A stretch of 63,004 bases of DNA, from NCBI GenBank assembly GCA_947646915.1, contig CANSII010000007.1, forward strand, positions 1 to 63,004. Direction: 5' to 3'. The DNA is from an uncultured Clostridium sp. GTDB lineage: Bacteria; Bacillota; Clostridia; TANB77; CAG-508. Positions within the stretch are counted from its first letter, which is position 1, and each line of letters starts with the position of its first letter. The translations under genes and the position numbers were made by a program. Positions 1 to 11,830 of the stretch are shown piece after piece. Below the pieces are notes generated by a model that saw only the letters and a program-made list of their open reading frames with translations, was not told the DNA's origin and did no database searches.

Positions 1-3
1 ATT

Positions 4-234
4 TTTAAGTTTCGGTTTTTTGCAAAAATATAATATTTAGAAAAAAGATATATATAGAAAAAAGATATATATTTTGCAGTTCCGTTTTCCAAGGCGTTTA
101 AGAAACTGAAAATTCAAAGTATATAAACACACTATAACAGGTTAAAGTGAATAACAACTCAGGTCAAACTCACTTTGAAATATATATCTTTTTTCTATTA
201 TTAAATGTATAAAATAAAAACACCGAAACTTAAA
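4..234 (-). repeat. Interspersed repeat, family 1, full-length copy with outer and inner inverted repeats
   Basis: Outer ends read TTTAAGTTTCGGT and, on the other side, ACCGAAACTTAAA. Inside them lies an inner inverted pair, TAGAAAAAAGATATATAT, which is partly duplicated on the left side. The centre is a core with GACCTGAGTTGTTATTCAC, CCTGTTATAGTGTGT and AAACGCCTTGGAAAACGGA, read on the minus strand. It is nearly identical to the copy at 12961-13172 in the opposite orientation. No transposase is encoded, so it looks like a miniature non-autonomous element. That role is inferred. Confidence 0.85.
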
Positions 235-344
235 ATTCTACAATTAAGTTCTTGTATTTTTTGTTTACGAAATTTTCCAAAATCTCTATTATTTTTATTT
301 AAATTATGTTATAATATATATATCAAATGCAAAAGGAGGATTAT

Positions 345-513
345 TATGTTTCAAATTGCCGTTGAATGTTTTGAAAACACGCATCGGGCAAGTACACGAA
401 TTCAAGAAATTTCACTGATACCTTTTCGTGATGAACTTGCATCTTTTGCGGAAGAAATGGGCGGTTCGGTAAGTTATACAAACGAATGCTTTTTAGCTGT
501 TTTATTTTTTTAA
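345..513 (+). CDS. Small hypothetical protein (55 aa)
   Basis: The ATG is preceded by a strong ribosome binding site (AGGAGG, 7 bases away) and a TATAAT-like box near 310, and an intrinsic terminator follows at 566-596, so this is a plausible small transcription unit. The protein is about half polar, with an aromatic C-terminus ending LFF. I do not recognise a family. Base composition is visibly higher in GC than neighbouring genes. It contains an in-frame CGG codon (near 387, followed by G), a codon not seen intact in the confidently called genes of the window. Shifting frame at that CGG would end translation after ten codons, so the unshifted reading is preferred. Possibly recently acquired. 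Confidence 0.45.
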
Positions 514-565
514 CATGACCCATACAAAACATTCTTAAAAGAAATCACCAAAAAATTATAATCCC

Positions 566-596
566 AAAAGCAGGTCATTTTTTTGACCTGCTTTTA
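566..596 (+). terminator. Intrinsic terminator
   Basis: A 12-bp stem (AAAAGCAGGTCA pairing with TGACCTGCTTTT) encloses a T-rich loop and lies about 50 bases after the small ORF at 345-513. Confidence 0.75.
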
Positions 597-667
597 CCTT
601 GTCCCTTTTATGCTTTTAGGTATATAATATAAAAAAACAAATATAATAAAAATAAGAGGTAAAGAAA

Positions 668-2083
668 ATGTTTAAAAAATATATAAAAGAAAAAGAAATA
701 ATAACAAAATTACAAGGATTAATACAAATACCCAGTGTACATGAAGAAACTGAAAATACCAAAGAACCATTTGGTAAGAATACAGTAAAAGCATTAGAAT
801 ACACTTTAAAACTAGGAAAAGAACTAGGATTTAAAACGAAAAATATTGACAACTATTGTGGATACATAGAATTTGGAGAAGGTGAAAAATTAATTGGAGT
901 TATAGGGCATTTAGACGTTGTACCAGAAGGAGAAAACTGGACGTATCCACCTTTTGATGCAAAAATAGTTGATAATAAAATATATGGAAGAGGTTCAATA
1001 GATGACAAAGGGCCTGTAATTGCAAGTTTATATGCAATGAAAGCTGTCATGGATTATTGTGCAGAAAACTCTATTTCTATAAACAAACGAGTGCGACTTA
1101 TATTAGGATTAAATGAAGAAAGAGATTGGAAATGTATTGAATATTATAAACAACATGAAGAAATTCCAAGTATAGGATTTAGTCCTGATGCTGATTTCCC
1201 CTGTATTTATGCAGAAAAAGGTCTTATATCTCCATTTTTAATAATGGATTATTCAAAATATAAAAATAATGATATTGTAATAACTTCTATTGATTGCAAT
1301 AATAATGCTTTAAATGTTGTTCCAAAATATTGTAGTTGCAACATTACTGTAAATAATAATATTAAAATTAATGATGTTAATAATATAGTTCAAAATATTG
1401 CTTCAGAGTTTAATTTTGATATTGTTACTAAAATTTTAAATAATTCTGAATTACAAATAGTATCAAATGGTGTTCAGGCACATGCTGCACATCCTGATTT
1501 AGGCGTAAATGCTATTTCTAGATTAATTATTGTATTAGATAAATTATTAAAAAATTACAATATCACAATTCCACTATTTGATTTATTTACTAAATATATT
1601 GGTCTTGATTTTAATGGTGAAAAACTAAATATTAATGTTCTAGATGAGTCTGGCAATTTAACATTAAATGTTGGTAAACTTTATTTAAAAAATGATGATT
1701 TAAAAATTGGTTTTAATTTAAGAGTTCCTATTAATACAAAATTTGAATTTATTGAAGATCGTTTTTCTATAATTTGTAAAGAATTTGATAGCGTCTCTTG
1801 TGAGTTTACTGGAAAAAAAGATCCTTTATATGTTTCTAAGGATTCGTATTTAGTTAAAACTCTTTGTAGGATTTTTAATGAAGCAACATCTTTAAATGCT
1901 GAACCTATTGCTATTGGTGGTGCAACTTATGCTAGGGCTTTTGATAATTTTGTTTCTTTTGGTGCAAATCTTCCTAATCAAAAGGATTTATGTCACCAAA
2001 CTGATGAGTTTATTTCTGTCGATAATTTGTTGCTTGCTTGTAATATTTATGCAAAGGCTATTTTCGAATTGCTATTATGTTAA
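668..2083 (+). CDS. pepV: M20 family dipeptidase, PepV-like
   Basis: Zinc-dependent exopeptidase of the M20 family, expected to cleave dipeptides or short peptides in the cytoplasm. The metal-ligand motif GHLDVVPEG lies near residues 80-88, followed by GRGSIDDKG with the bridging aspartate, a NEER segment near residue 156, and a C-terminal [14 protein letters not shown] region typical of PepV. Length (471 aa) fits the family. The ribosome binding site is GAGGTAAAG. The gene shows a marked internal shift in codon use: codons end mainly in A in the first third and mainly in T in the last half. It stands alone between small ORFs. Family assignment is firm; substrate specificity is not. Confidence 0.9.
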   Translation: MFKKYIKEKEIITKLQGLIQIPSVHEETENTKEPFGKNTVKALEYTLKLGKELGFKTKNIDNYCGYIEFGEGEKLIGVIGHLDVVPEGENWTYPPFDAKIVDNKIYGRGSIDDKGPVIASLYAMKAVMDYCAENSISINKRVRLILGLNEERDWKCIEYYKQHEEIPSIGFSPDADFPCIYAEKGLISPFLIMDYSKYKNNDIVITSIDCNNNALNVVPKYCSCNITVNNNIKINDVNNIVQNIASEFNFDIVTKILNNSELQIVSNGVQAHAAHPDLGVNAISRLIIVLDKLLKNYNITIPLFDLFTKYIGLDFNGEKLNINVLDESGNLTLNVGKLYLKNDDLKIGFNLRVPINTKFEFIEDRFSIICKEFDSVSCEFTGKKDPLYVSKDSYLVKTLCRIFNEATSLNAEPIAIGGATYARAFDNFVSFGANLPNQKDLCHQTDEFISVDNLLLACNIYAKAIFELLLC

Positions 2084-2141
2084 CTTTTTGTATTTTTGAT
2101 GTATTATATTTATATCATTTAAAAGAAATAAGGTATTTTCT

Positions 2142-2336
2142 ATGTATAATGTTAGCATAATTCTTGCAAATCACAGTATAGAAATAAATATTTCTTCTCA
2201 AACAGACCTTTTTGCTTCTATACGGCTAGCAAACTTAGTTACAAAGCATGAGGGGATATTTCAAGGTGCGAAAATTATTTTTTCTAAAAAGAATAATTTA
2301 TTTTCGTTTTTGAGTGAATTTTCACTACTTGCATAG
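2142..2336 (+). CDS. Small hypothetical ORF (64 aa), doubtful
   Basis: An open frame between pepV and a bidirectional terminator, with only a weak ribosome binding site (AATAAGG). It has no recognisable domain. It holds one in-frame CGG codon (near 2222, followed by C); a +1 shift there would give an immediate stop. It could be a real small gene acquired with its neighbours, or chance. Treat with caution. Confidence 0.3.
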   Translation: MYNVSIILANHSIEINISSQTDLFASIRLANLVTKHEGIFQGAKIIFSKKNNLFSFLSEFSLLA

Positions 2337-2380
2337 AACAAAAAATGTTCGTCAGTGAAAAAATCGGGAAGCTAATAAAC

Positions 2381-2407
2381 AAAAAAGGGGCATTTGCCCC
2401 TTTTTTT
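2381..2407. terminator. Bidirectional intrinsic terminator
   Basis: AAAAAAGGGGC and its complement GCCCCTTTTTT flank a four-base loop, between the convergent ORFs ending at 2336 (+) and 2424 (-). Confidence 0.85.
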
Positions 2408-2423
2408 GAATTACTAGCGTGGG

Positions 2424-2624
2424 TTAACCAATCAGTACCCCGTGGCTTCCTACAGTTGCCTGCAACTCCATTAACTGTATTTGATATAATGTGAGTCGCT
2501 GGCTTTCTTCGATATCATATTTTTTATATACTTCTTCTAATGTTATACAATTAGAAAAAGCCTCAAAGCTGATACTCTCGTAAAAAGCCACCTTTTCCTC
2601 TATGCTGTTAAAATTTTTAAGCAT
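2424..2624 (-). CDS. Small hypothetical protein (66 aa)
   Basis: A good ribosome binding site (AGGAGG) sits 6 bases before the ATG, and the bidirectional terminator follows the stop. The predicted protein is acidic and mostly helical (FNSIEEKVAFYES, LEEVYKKYDIEESQR), and ends in a glycine-rich tail. No known family is recognised. It is co-oriented with ftsH and ends a run of minus-strand genes. Probably expressed; function unknown. Confidence 0.55.
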   Translation of the reverse strand: MLKNFNSIEEKVAFYESISFEAFSNCITLEEVYKKYDIEESQRLTLYQIQLMELQATVGSHGVLIG

Positions 2625-2685
2625 AGTTTTCCTCCTTTTTGCATATTCCTACGGTATCATTTATATTATATCATATCAACTTCTA

Positions 2686-4467
2686 TTAATCAAATATTTT
2701 TTTAAATTCAGTTTCATTAATCTTCTCTTTTTGAAGAAGTAATTGAGCAATAGTATCTAGTTTATCACGATGAGAAATTAGAAGTTTTTGAGCATCAGAA
2801 TAAGCTTCATCAATCAAAGATTTAACCTCTGCACCAATTCTATCTCCTATGTTTTCGCCAAAAACGAACATATCATTTTGCTCTTTACCTTGAAAATCAA
2901 TTGGACCAAGAATATCACTCATACCATATTTAGTAACCATTTCTCTTGCAATTTTAGTAGCAACTTCAATATCATTACTAGCACCTGTTGAAATATCATC
3001 TAAAACTAATTTTTCAGCTGCTCTTCCACCAAGTAGTGCAATTAATTTTTCTTTCATTTCTGTTCTTGATATATAATATTTATCCTCATCAGATTTATAC
3101 ATTGTATAACCACCAGCAACTCCTCTAGGTATAATAGAGACTTCTTTTACATCTGTTTGAGTTGGTAAATACTTACTTACAACTGCATGTCCTGCTTCAT
3201 GATATGCTGTTAATTTTTTGTCTTTTTCTGAATATACTCTTGCTTTTTTTTCAAGTCCTACTGTTACCTTTTTAACAGCTTCTTCTATATCTGAATTTTC
3301 AATGTCTTCATGTTGATTTATTGTTGCAATTATTGCAGCTTCATTCAAAATATTTGCAAGTTCTGCTCCTGTAAATCCTGCTGTATCTTCAGCAATGCTT
3401 TCTAAATTAACATCTTCTGATAATCTTTTTTCTTCACTGTGTATTTTTAATATTTCTAATCTTCCTTTTAAATCAGGACTTGGTATTGTTATTTGTCTAT
3501 CAAATCTGCCTGGTCTTAATAATGCTTGATCTAACATTTCAGGTCTATTTGTTGCAGCTAGAACTATAATTGTTTCTTCTGAACTAAATCCATCCATTTC
3601 AACTAATAATTGATTTAATGTTTGATTATTTTCTGTTTCTGCCCCACTATTTGAAGTTCTTCTTGCTCCTATTGCATCTATTTCGTCAATAAAAACTATA
3701 CATGGTGCTAATTTTCTAGCTTTATCAAATAGTTTTCTAACTCTTGATGCTCCAAGCCCTGCAAACATTTCTATAAATTCTGATCCACTCATTGATATAA
3801 ATGGAACATCTGCTTCTCCTGCAATTGCTTTTGCTATTAGTGTTTTTCCTGTACCTGGTTTTCCATATAATAATACTCCTTTAGGTATTTTTGCCCCCAT
3901 TTTTGTGAATTTTTCAGGCTTTTTTAAAAAGTCTACTATTTCTATTAATTCTTCTTTTTCTTCATCTAATCCTGCTACATCTTTAAATCTTATTTTGGTC
4001 TTTCTTTCAGTTTCTTCATATACTTGTCCTTTTTCTCCAAGTCCTTGCATTTTAAATATCATTACAAAAAGTGCAACCATTATAATAGTTGGTAATAAAC
4101 TAATTATCATTGTTGGTATTTGTCCAATTACACTTTTTGGTTTTTGTATTAATTTAATTTCATTTCCTTCTGCAACTTTTTGTTGTATTAATTCAATAAA
4201 TGCTTCTGTATTTGGAACTATTGACTTCTTTTCTTCTTCTTGATTCTTAACTTTTACTTTTACTGATGTACTTCCAACTGTCATTTCAATTTTTTCTATA
4301 TTTCCATAAGACATTTCTTTTATTAATTCTGTATATGCAAGTGTTTTTTCTTCTTCTTCTTTATTATCTGTCAAATAATATATTGCTATACCTGCTAATA
4401 TCATTATTAATATAATTGATATTATTCCAGTTATTATCAAGTTCTTCTTATTTTTATTTTTATCCAT
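2686..4467 (-). CDS. ftsH: ATP-dependent zinc metalloprotease FtsH
   Basis: Membrane-anchored AAA+ protease that degrades misfolded membrane proteins and regulators. Transmembrane segments lie at about residues 9-30 and 114-138, with a small extracytoplasmic domain between. The AAA domain carries Walker A GKPGTGKT (202-209, with lysine where proline is usual), Walker B IVFIDEID, a pore loop MFAGLGA and the arginine-finger region LLRPGRFDR. The protease domain has HEAGH at 423-427. At 593 aa it is slightly short, mainly at the C-terminal tail. It lies downstream of the DUF1189 gene, separated by a family 3 repeat. Identification is firm. Confidence 0.97.
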   Translation of the reverse strand: MDKNKNKKNLIITGIISIILIMILAGIAIYYLTDNKEEEEKTLAYTELIKEMSYGNIEKIEMTVGSTSVKVKVKNQEEEKKSIVPNTEAFIELIQQKVAEGNEIKLIQKPKSVIGQIPTMIISLLPTIIMVALFVMIFKMQGLGEKGQVYEETERKTKIRFKDVAGLDEEKEELIEIVDFLKKPEKFTKMGAKIPKGVLLYGKPGTGKTLIAKAIAGEADVPFISMSGSEFIEMFAGLGASRVRKLFDKARKLAPCIVFIDEIDAIGARRTSNSGAETENNQTLNQLLVEMDGFSSEETIIVLAATNRPEMLDQALLRPGRFDRQITIPSPDLKGRLEILKIHSEEKRLSEDVNLESIAEDTAGFTGAELANILNEAAIIATINQHEDIENSDIEEAVKKVTVGLEKKARVYSEKDKKLTAYHEAGHAVVSKYLPTQTDVKEVSIIPRGVAGGYTMYKSDEDKYYISRTEMKEKLIALLGGRAAEKLVLDDISTGASNDIEVATKIAREMVTKYGMSDILGPIDFQGKEQNDMFVFGENIGDRIGAEVKSLIDEAYSDAQKLLISHRDKLDTIAQLLLQKEKINETEFKKIFD

Positions 4468-4482
4468 TAACTATCCATCCTT

Positions 4483-4578
4483 TCACTCGCTTCGCTCGTT
4501 CATCGTCATTCAAGATTTTTTGCAAAAATCTTGTCTGCCAAATCTTTTCTCCGAAGCCTTTTCGCTTCGCTCGTTGAA
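4483..4578. repeat. Interspersed repeat, family 3
   Basis: CGCTTCGCTCGTTCATCGTC is followed by a hairpin (CAAGATTTTTT pairing with AAAAATCTTG) and GTCTGCCAAAT, then a second CTTCGCTCG. It fills the gap between ftsH and the DUF1189 gene. Related copies lie at 15847, 55157 and 56237. Confidence 0.75.
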
Positions 4579-5667
4579 TTACGCATTTGCTCCTTCTGAT
4601 TCTTCTCCTTCTATATTGCTATCTTCTTTACTTTCGTTATTTTCATTATCATCTTCATTTTTATTTTTATTGCCTGTATTTCCATCAAGTTCATTTTTAT
4701 CTTTTTCTTCACTTTTTAATTCATCATGCACCTGTTTTTGAACTTCAACTATTTTTTGTATAACTTCTTGTTTTTTTGTAAAATCTGTTTTTAATATAAA
4801 TATTGCTGCAATCATATAAATTGATGATACTAACACATACATTAAATCAAAATAATTAATTTTAAACTTAAATATTGCATTTATTATCATATAAATAATA
4901 TTTAATATTGTTGATAAAGTGATTGAATATACAGCCATATTAAATACTGCTACATATCTAATTTTTAGTTTTGTTATTAATGTTGCAATGTATCCAAATA
5001 CACTAATTATAAATACATTTAATATTGTATTTATAAAGTATATTATTACAGCATATAATGCTAATACAGCAAATAAATTAACATATATACCATACATTTT
5101 GTCATTTTTTAGATAATCTATTAAATCTTGTTTATTAAACTCTGATATTCCTAATTGTTCAAATAATTGTTTATATTCATATGTTGCATCTTCTATTCCT
5201 GATTGTCTTATTATTAATTTATTCTTTAATATTAATATTCCTCCTGAACTTTCACTTTTTGATATATCTTCTAAGTATTTTTTAACATCTTCCTCATTTT
5301 CTGTTTTTATATCTAAAATAATCTTTCCAAATGAAGTGTTTTCATCAATGATTTCCTCTTCTGAATTTATAGTTAAAACTTCATCTTTATATTCAAAATC
5401 TGGTGCATTTTCACTTATATATGTTGTGGCATCATCAATTAATTTTTTTGTTCCATATACAGAAATTATTGATGATACAATTGCCATTATTATTGCAAGT
5501 TGTGCTACATACTTTATAGCCTTAGATAACCCATGTGCTGATAGTTCTGAATATTTTTCTAATTTTGTGATTGAATACCATACTTTTTTGAAAAATCCTA
5601 TCTTTTTTATTTCTGTTTCTTGTACATTTTGGTTGTTATTTTTTTCATCTTCTAGATTTTTTTTCAT
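4579..5667 (-). CDS. DUF1189-type membrane protein
   Basis: The N-terminal stretch GFFKKVWYSITKLEKYSEL is typical of the DUF1189 family, whose role is unknown. About five transmembrane segments are visible: one near residue 55, then a long extracytoplasmic region (about 75-190), then a cluster from about 200 to 300. A charged, low-complexity cytoplasmic tail rich in Glu, Asn and Lys follows. I chose the ATG that overlaps the alr stop (TAATG); a GTG three codons upstream is the alternative. The overlap implies translational coupling with alr. Confidence 0.7.
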   Translation of the reverse strand: MKKNLEDEKNNNQNVQETEIKKIGFFKKVWYSITKLEKYSELSAHGLSKAIKYVAQLAIIMAIVSSIISVYGTKKLIDDATTYISENAPDFEYKDEVLTINSEEEIIDENTSFGKIILDIKTENEEDVKKYLEDISKSESSGGILILKNKLIIRQSGIEDATYEYKQLFEQLGISEFNKQDLIDYLKNDKMYGIYVNLFAVLALYAVIIYFINTILNVFIISVFGYIATLITKLKIRYVAVFNMAVYSITLSTILNIIYMIINAIFKFKINYFDLMYVLVSSIYMIAAIFILKTDFTKKQEVIQKIVEVQKQVHDELKSEEKDKNELDGNTGNKNKNEDDNENNESKEDSNIEGEESEGANA

Positions 5668-6788
5668 TAAATCCACTCCCTCTTTATATTACTATCAACA
5701 TGTTTTAGACTTACATTAAAAATAGCTTCATCATTTATTTTTATATCATCTTTATTTGTTATATCAACAGTTACATGATATGTTCCAACTCTACCTAATA
5801 TAGGACATCTGTGATCTTTTATTTTTACAAATAATTGTTGTTTTTTTAGCGCATCCTTAATATCTCTACTTATATACCTTGCTTTATCTATCAATCTAAA
5901 CATATCTCTTCCTGTTTCCAAATTTACCCCATCTATATATCCACATGGTATTATTGCAACTTTTGTGTTCTTTTTTGTTTTATATGTGTTTGAATATCCA
6001 ATATTAAATCCTTTTGGTAATTCTTTTATTTCAGAAATATTAGATTTTAAATATCCTATCTTTTTTAATCCGACAGAATTTTTAAATGATATTCTTCCTG
6101 TAAATGCTGAGCCTATTCTTACAGCATTTAGGTGCATATTTGGAAATTTGATGAATGCAGATGTATTGCAAACATGCAACATTCCTGTTTCAATTTCGTT
6201 CATTTTTAAAACTTCTATGCAATTTATAAATCTTTCAAATTGTAATTTCGTGTATTTATCATCATAATATGAATTTGAAAAATGTGTATATGTTCCTTCT
6301 ATTTTAATATTGCTTAAATTTTTTAATGTTTTTATCATACTTTCTCTATCACTATATATAAATCCATATCTCCCAAATCCTGTATCTATTTTCAAATGTG
6401 CTTTTATTTTCTTATTTAATTCTTGTCCTATTTTATTTGCAATTTCTGCCGCTTCTTTTGAACCTATTGTTAATATAATATTATTTTCTATTAATGTTCT
6501 TACATCTTCTTCTACACTTGTTGATGATAGCATCAATAGACTTTCTTTAATACCTGCTTGTCTTATTTTTAATGCTTCTTCTATCGATGATACTGCAAAA
6601 AAGTTAATTCCATTATCTATTAAAAATTTTGTATATTCAACTATTCCTAATCCATATCCATTTGATTTAACTACTGCTATTATTTTAACTTTGTTTCCTT
6701 TATCATCAGGTAAATTTGTATTTGCATATTCTTTTATTTTTTCTATGTTATATCTTAAATCATTTTTATTTATAACTACTGTTTTCAA
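5667..6788 (-). CDS. alr: Alanine racemase
   Basis: PLP-dependent interconversion of L- and D-alanine for peptidoglycan. The PLP lysine is in [10 protein letters not shown] (about residue 42), and the catalytic tyrosine region is present as CGYIDGV. The substrate-site stretch reads [10 protein letters not shown] instead of the usual VRPGIALYG, so it is divergent and a related amino-acid racemase is possible. Length (373 aa) is normal. Translation starts at TTG after a GGAGTG site. The stop overlaps the DUF1189 start, so the two are probably one operon. Confidence 0.82.
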   Translation of the reverse strand: MKTVVINKNDLRYNIEKIKEYANTNLPDDKGNKVKIIAVVKSNGYGLGIVEYTKFLIDNGINFFAVSSIEEALKIRQAGIKESLLMLSSTSVEEDVRTLIENNIILTIGSKEAAEIANKIGQELNKKIKAHLKIDTGFGRYGFIYSDRESMIKTLKNLSNIKIEGTYTHFSNSYYDDKYTKLQFERFINCIEVLKMNEIETGMLHVCNTSAFIKFPNMHLNAVRIGSAFTGRISFKNSVGLKKIGYLKSNISEIKELPKGFNIGYSNTYKTKKNTKVAIIPCGYIDGVNLETGRDMFRLIDKARYISRDIKDALKKQQLFVKIKDHRCPILGRVGTYHVTVDITNKDDIKINDEAIFNVSLKHVDSNIKREWI

Positions 6789-6814
6789 TACTCTTTTTCA
6801 CTCCACTCTGTCCA

Positions 6815-6903
6815 TGTCCATCGGGGACGTTTCTTTTTGGACATTTTATCCATTTTTGTCCATTCCTACCAATGTCCATCGGGGACTGTCCCTTTTGGAC
6901 ATT
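6815..6903. repeat. Interspersed hairpin repeat, family 2, two copies
   Basis: Two units pair TGTCCATCGGGGAC with CTTTTTGGACA, or near variants. The second unit begins right at the stop codon of the FemX-like gene (minus strand TAATGTCC order). Similar hairpins occur at 36519, 39328, 54316, 58141 and 62442. They probably act as terminators or mRNA 3-prime stabilisers, but their sequence conservation exceeds what a terminator needs. Confidence 0.8.
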
Positions 6904-7973
6904 TACTTTGTTCGAACAGCTCTCTTAATTTGTCTTATTGTTCTAAAAGTCTTTTCAGAAAACTTATATAAAGCATATCTTATTGGTTTGAATGGAATAT
7001 ATATCTCACCAATAAATTCTGTAAAAGTTGCTCCAAAACCTTTTTTAAATCTATATAATCCATATTGTGGATGATTTTCATCTACTACTCCTGATACTCC
7101 TCTAAAGTCATATATGTCATCATGTCTAGCTATTGCCATTTTTATCATTTCCCATTGTAATAAGTAATTTGGCATTAGGTTTCTATGTTGATTACTACTT
7201 GCCCCATATAAATACCAAGTTTTATTTCCATAAAATATTGGTATTACACCTGATATTGGCTTTCCCTCATAGTATGCCATTAATAATTTCATATGGTTTG
7301 GTGCTAAGTTATCATACATCTTTTCAAAATACTCTAGTGGTCTTGTTATAAATCCATCTCTTTTTCCTGTTTCTATCATTATTTTATGAAAGTCTTTTAG
7401 ATCTTCTCTTGTTCCTTCTTTTACTTCTACTCCTTTTTTTCCTGCTAAACGTATATTATATCTCCATTTTTGATGAAATCCTGCCATTACTTCTTCTTCT
7501 GTTTTGTCTTTTATATTAAGTCTGAATACAAATCTTGGTTGTATCTCATCTTTGAAGTCTTTTGCGTCATCCTTTATTTTGTAGCCTAAATTTGTTACTA
7601 TATCTCTAAATGGTTGATCTTCTTTTTCTATGTCTGGTTCTATTCTTAATGCTAATGCTTTATATTTTTTTGCTAGTTCTTTTGCTCCATCTGTTAATTG
7701 TTTCATTATTGATATGTCGTGTATGTCACATATTGGTCCTCTTGATGAATACATTATGTTACCAAATATAGGCATTTTTCTTATCCATACACATAATGAT
7801 CCTATTATATTTCCTTCTGTGTCTTCTGCTAGTATTACTTCTGGCTTCCAATTTGGTTTCTTTATTTCTGCCCATTCTAATGATTGTTGAAAGTTACATC
7901 TTTCGTGATTTTCTATAAATTTTTTGTATTCTTTTTTCGAGTCTTCATCTGTTATTATTCTCACTTTTTTCAT
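6903..7973 (-). CDS. FemABX-type aminoacyltransferase (peptidoglycan bridge)
   Basis: Member of the FemX/MurM family, which adds amino acids from aminoacyl-tRNA to lipid II or nascent peptidoglycan. The 356-aa chain shows the double GNAT-like fold pattern, with conserved GPICDIHD, KWRYNIRLAGKKG and a C-terminal FKKGFGA followed by a basic tail. A ribosome binding site (GGAAGGA) precedes the ATG. It lies just upstream of alr, consistent with a cell-wall role. The added amino acid cannot be told from sequence. Confidence 0.85.
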   Translation of the reverse strand: MKKVRIITDEDSKKEYKKFIENHERCNFQQSLEWAEIKKPNWKPEVILAEDTEGNIIGSLCVWIRKMPIFGNIMYSSRGPICDIHDISIMKQLTDGAKELAKKYKALALRIEPDIEKEDQPFRDIVTNLGYKIKDDAKDFKDEIQPRFVFRLNIKDKTEEEVMAGFHQKWRYNIRLAGKKGVEVKEGTREDLKDFHKIMIETGKRDGFITRPLEYFEKMYDNLAPNHMKLLMAYYEGKPISGVIPIFYGNKTWYLYGASSNQHRNLMPNYLLQWEMIKMAIARHDDIYDFRGVSGVVDENHPQYGLYRFKKGFGATFTEFIGEIYIPFKPIRYALYKFSEKTFRTIRQIKRAVRTK

Positions 7974-8124
7974 TCCTTCCTTTATTCTCTTCTTATATTA
8001 TTCAGTATATATATTTATTTTTATTATTTGCATTTTATAGTATTTTACACCATTACATTTAAATTTTCAAGAGTGTTTATTTTTTTAAGTTTAGTTTTCT
8101 GTTGAATATTTTATATTATATAAA

Positions 8125-8172
8125 AAACATATTACTAAACTATGATAATCATAATCTAAATAATATGTTTAA
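8125..8172. terminator. Long AT-rich palindrome downstream of lysS
   Basis: AAACATATTA pairs with TAATATGTTT around a CTATGATAATCATAATC centre. It lies after the lysS stop and upstream of the FemX-like gene, and may act as a terminator or repeat. Confidence 0.5.
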
Positions 8173-8213
8173 ATTCTATTTTAATGCTACCTTATTAAAT
8201 TCCTTAAAACTTA

Positions 8214-9737
8214 TTAAGCATTATTAAGAGGTTTCATTGTTGGAAATAATAGAACATCCCTAATTGATGCTGAATCTGTAAGTAGCATTATTAATCTATC
8301 AATTCCAATTCCAAGCCCACCTGTTGGAGGCATTCCATATTCTAGTGCTTGAATAAAGTCATCATCCATCATTCCAGCTTCTTCATCTCCTGCATCTCTT
8401 GCCTCTACTTGTTTTTTGAATCTTTCATATTGATCTATTGGATCATTTAGCTCTGAGAACGCATTTCCATATTCTCTACCACCTATAAATACTTCAAATC
8501 GCTCAGTTAATCTAGGATCTTTTGGACTTCTTTTAGCTAGTGGTGATATTTCTACTGGATAATCATATATAAATGTTGGTTGTACAAGTGTTTTTTCAAC
8601 ATATTCATCAAAAAATAATGCAATTACATCTCCTCTTGTTTCTTTTGTTTTATCAGGTATTTCAATTCCTCTTTCTTTTGCAAGTACAACTGCTTCTTCA
8701 TCACTATTTATTTTATTAAAGTCTACTCCACATGCTTCTTTTATTGAGTCTATCATTGTAATTCTCTTCCAACTTGGAGTTAAATCTATTTCTTGTCCTT
8801 GATATGTAATTTTTGTTGTCCCTAAAACTTTCATAGCGCACTTTGTAAATATTTCTTCTGTTATATCCATCATGTCATTATAGTCTTGATATGCAGCATA
8901 TAATTCAATTGTTGTGAATTCTGGGTTATGTCTGATATCCATTCCTTCATTTCTGAATATTCTTCCCATTTCATATATTTTATCATATCCACCTACAATT
9001 AGTCTTTTTAAGTTTAGTTCTGTTGCTATTCTTAAATACATTGGTAAATCTAAAGCATTATGATGTGTTATAAATGGTTTTGCTGTTGCTCCTCCTGATA
9101 TTGTATTTAATATTGGTGTTTCAACTTCTAAATAACCTTTTTCATCTAATATCTTTCTTATTTCACTAATTATTTTACTTCTAGTTTCAAATGTCTTTTT
9201 TACTTCTGGATTTATTATTAAATCTACATATCTTTGTCTATATCTTAAATCCACATCTTTTAATCCATGAAATTTTTCTGGTAATGGTCTTAATGATTTT
9301 GATAGTAGTGTTACTTCTTTTGCGTGTACTGATATTTCTTCTGTTTTTGTTTTAAATACAAATCCTGTTATTCCTATAATATCTCCAATGTCCCATGTTT
9401 TAAATGCTTTATAGCTTTCTTCTCCTAAGTCATTTATACTTACATAACTTTGTATTTTTTCATCACTGTCTTGTATTGTACAAAATGATGCTTTTCCCAT
9501 TATTCTTTTTGCAATAATTCTTCCAGCAACAGTAACATCTTTTTCTTCAAATTGCTCATAATTTGCTTTTATTTCTCCTGCTGTATTTGTTCTATTATAT
9601 TTTGTAATTTCAAAAGGATCTTTCCCTTGTTCTTGTAATTCCTTTAATTTGTCTCTTCTTATTTGCATTAGATGATTTATATCTAATTCTTCTATTTGTT
9701 CATTATTATTGTTATTTTGGTTTTCTTTTTCATTCAT
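8214..9737 (-). CDS. lysS: Lysine--tRNA ligase (class II)
   Basis: Charges tRNA-Lys. An N-terminal OB-fold anticodon-binding domain (about residues 55-150) precedes the class II catalytic core. Motif 2 is present as [14 protein letters not shown], and motif 3 as [11 protein letters not shown] near the C-terminus. Length (507 aa) is standard. The ribosome binding site is AAGGAG. No T-box leader was seen upstream; the gap to obgE holds only a family 4 repeat. Identification is firm. Confidence 0.97.
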   Translation of the reverse strand: MNEKENQNNNNNEQIEELDINHLMQIRRDKLKELQEQGKDPFEITKYNRTNTAGEIKANYEQFEEKDVTVAGRIIAKRIMGKASFCTIQDSDEKIQSYVSINDLGEESYKAFKTWDIGDIIGITGFVFKTKTEEISVHAKEVTLLSKSLRPLPEKFHGLKDVDLRYRQRYVDLIINPEVKKTFETRSKIISEIRKILDEKGYLEVETPILNTISGGATAKPFITHHNALDLPMYLRIATELNLKRLIVGGYDKIYEMGRIFRNEGMDIRHNPEFTTIELYAAYQDYNDMMDITEEIFTKCAMKVLGTTKITYQGQEIDLTPSWKRITMIDSIKEACGVDFNKINSDEEAVVLAKERGIEIPDKTKETRGDVIALFFDEYVEKTLVQPTFIYDYPVEISPLAKRSPKDPRLTERFEVFIGGREYGNAFSELNDPIDQYERFKKQVEARDAGDEEAGMMDDDFIQALEYGMPPTGGLGIGIDRLIMLLTDSASIRDVLLFPTMKPLNNA

Positions 9738-9762
9738 TTTTTTATATCTCCTTTTTATTTTT

Positions 9763-11127
<1,365 letters not shown>

Positions 11128-11143
11128 TCTTCCTCCTCATATT

Positions 11144-11806
11144 TTAAATTTCTAAATCATCTAATTCTATTTTATTTTCATCTTCTTTATTTTTCTTTAA
11201 TGCTTCATAAATCTCTTTTACGGTTACTGCTTCCTTTTCATCTTTTCTATTAATTGCTCTTGCATATTTTGTTAATAACCAATATTCGCAATATTTATTA
11301 ACATCTTCTTTTTCAAGTTCATCAAGTTTTTTTAATATTTCATAAAATGGTTTTGCCCAACCTTCTTTAACTGTTATTGCTTCTATACCATGTCCAATGT
11401 AATATTGCCCTCCTTTTATTTCAAGAGCTCTCTTTTTTGTAAAAAAAGTTCCAGCTTCTGTTTCTATAACTTTTCTATCTTTTTTTAATTGTTGTATTTC
11501 TTCTATTAATTCTTTTTCTAACTCTTCTAAATTAACTTCCATTGTATAATTATTACTATTATCATTTAATGTAACAAATCTATAAAATTGTTTGTAAATT
11601 TTATTTGCTTCTTGGATTATTTCATTTTCAAATTGCTCATTTGGTATTGAATACCAATCTTCTCCTGAGTGTTTTTCATATACATTGCTAAATGAAAAAC
11701 ATAATATAGTTTCTTTTACTTCCTTTTTATTTTCTATTCCATAGAATAAATGCTTTTTAAATTCTTTATTATCAATTAAATTTTTATTAGAATTTTTATT
11801 GTTCAT
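11144..11806 (-). CDS. Hypothetical protein (220 aa)
   Basis: Soluble, strongly charged protein with a central helical, coiled-coil-like stretch (LEELEKELIEEIQQLKKDR, about residues 95-113) and an acidic tail. No signal peptide or membrane segment, and no family is recognised. The start was placed at the ATG after AGGTGATT; a start three codons upstream is possible. It lies between trpS and obgE on the same strand with short gaps, so it is probably in their transcript. Confidence 0.7.
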   Translation of the reverse strand: MNNKNSNKNLIDNKEFKKHLFYGIENKKEVKETILCFSFSNVYEKHSGEDWYSIPNEQFENEIIQEANKIYKQFYRFVTLNDNSNNYTMEVNLEELEKELIEEIQQLKKDRKVIETEAGTFFTKKRALEIKGGQYYIGHGIEAITVKEGWAKPFYEILKKLDELEKEDVNKYCEYWLLTKYARAINRKDEKEAVTVKEIYEALKKNKEDENKIELDDLEI

Positions 11807-11830
11807 AACAATCACCTGTTTAATTATATT

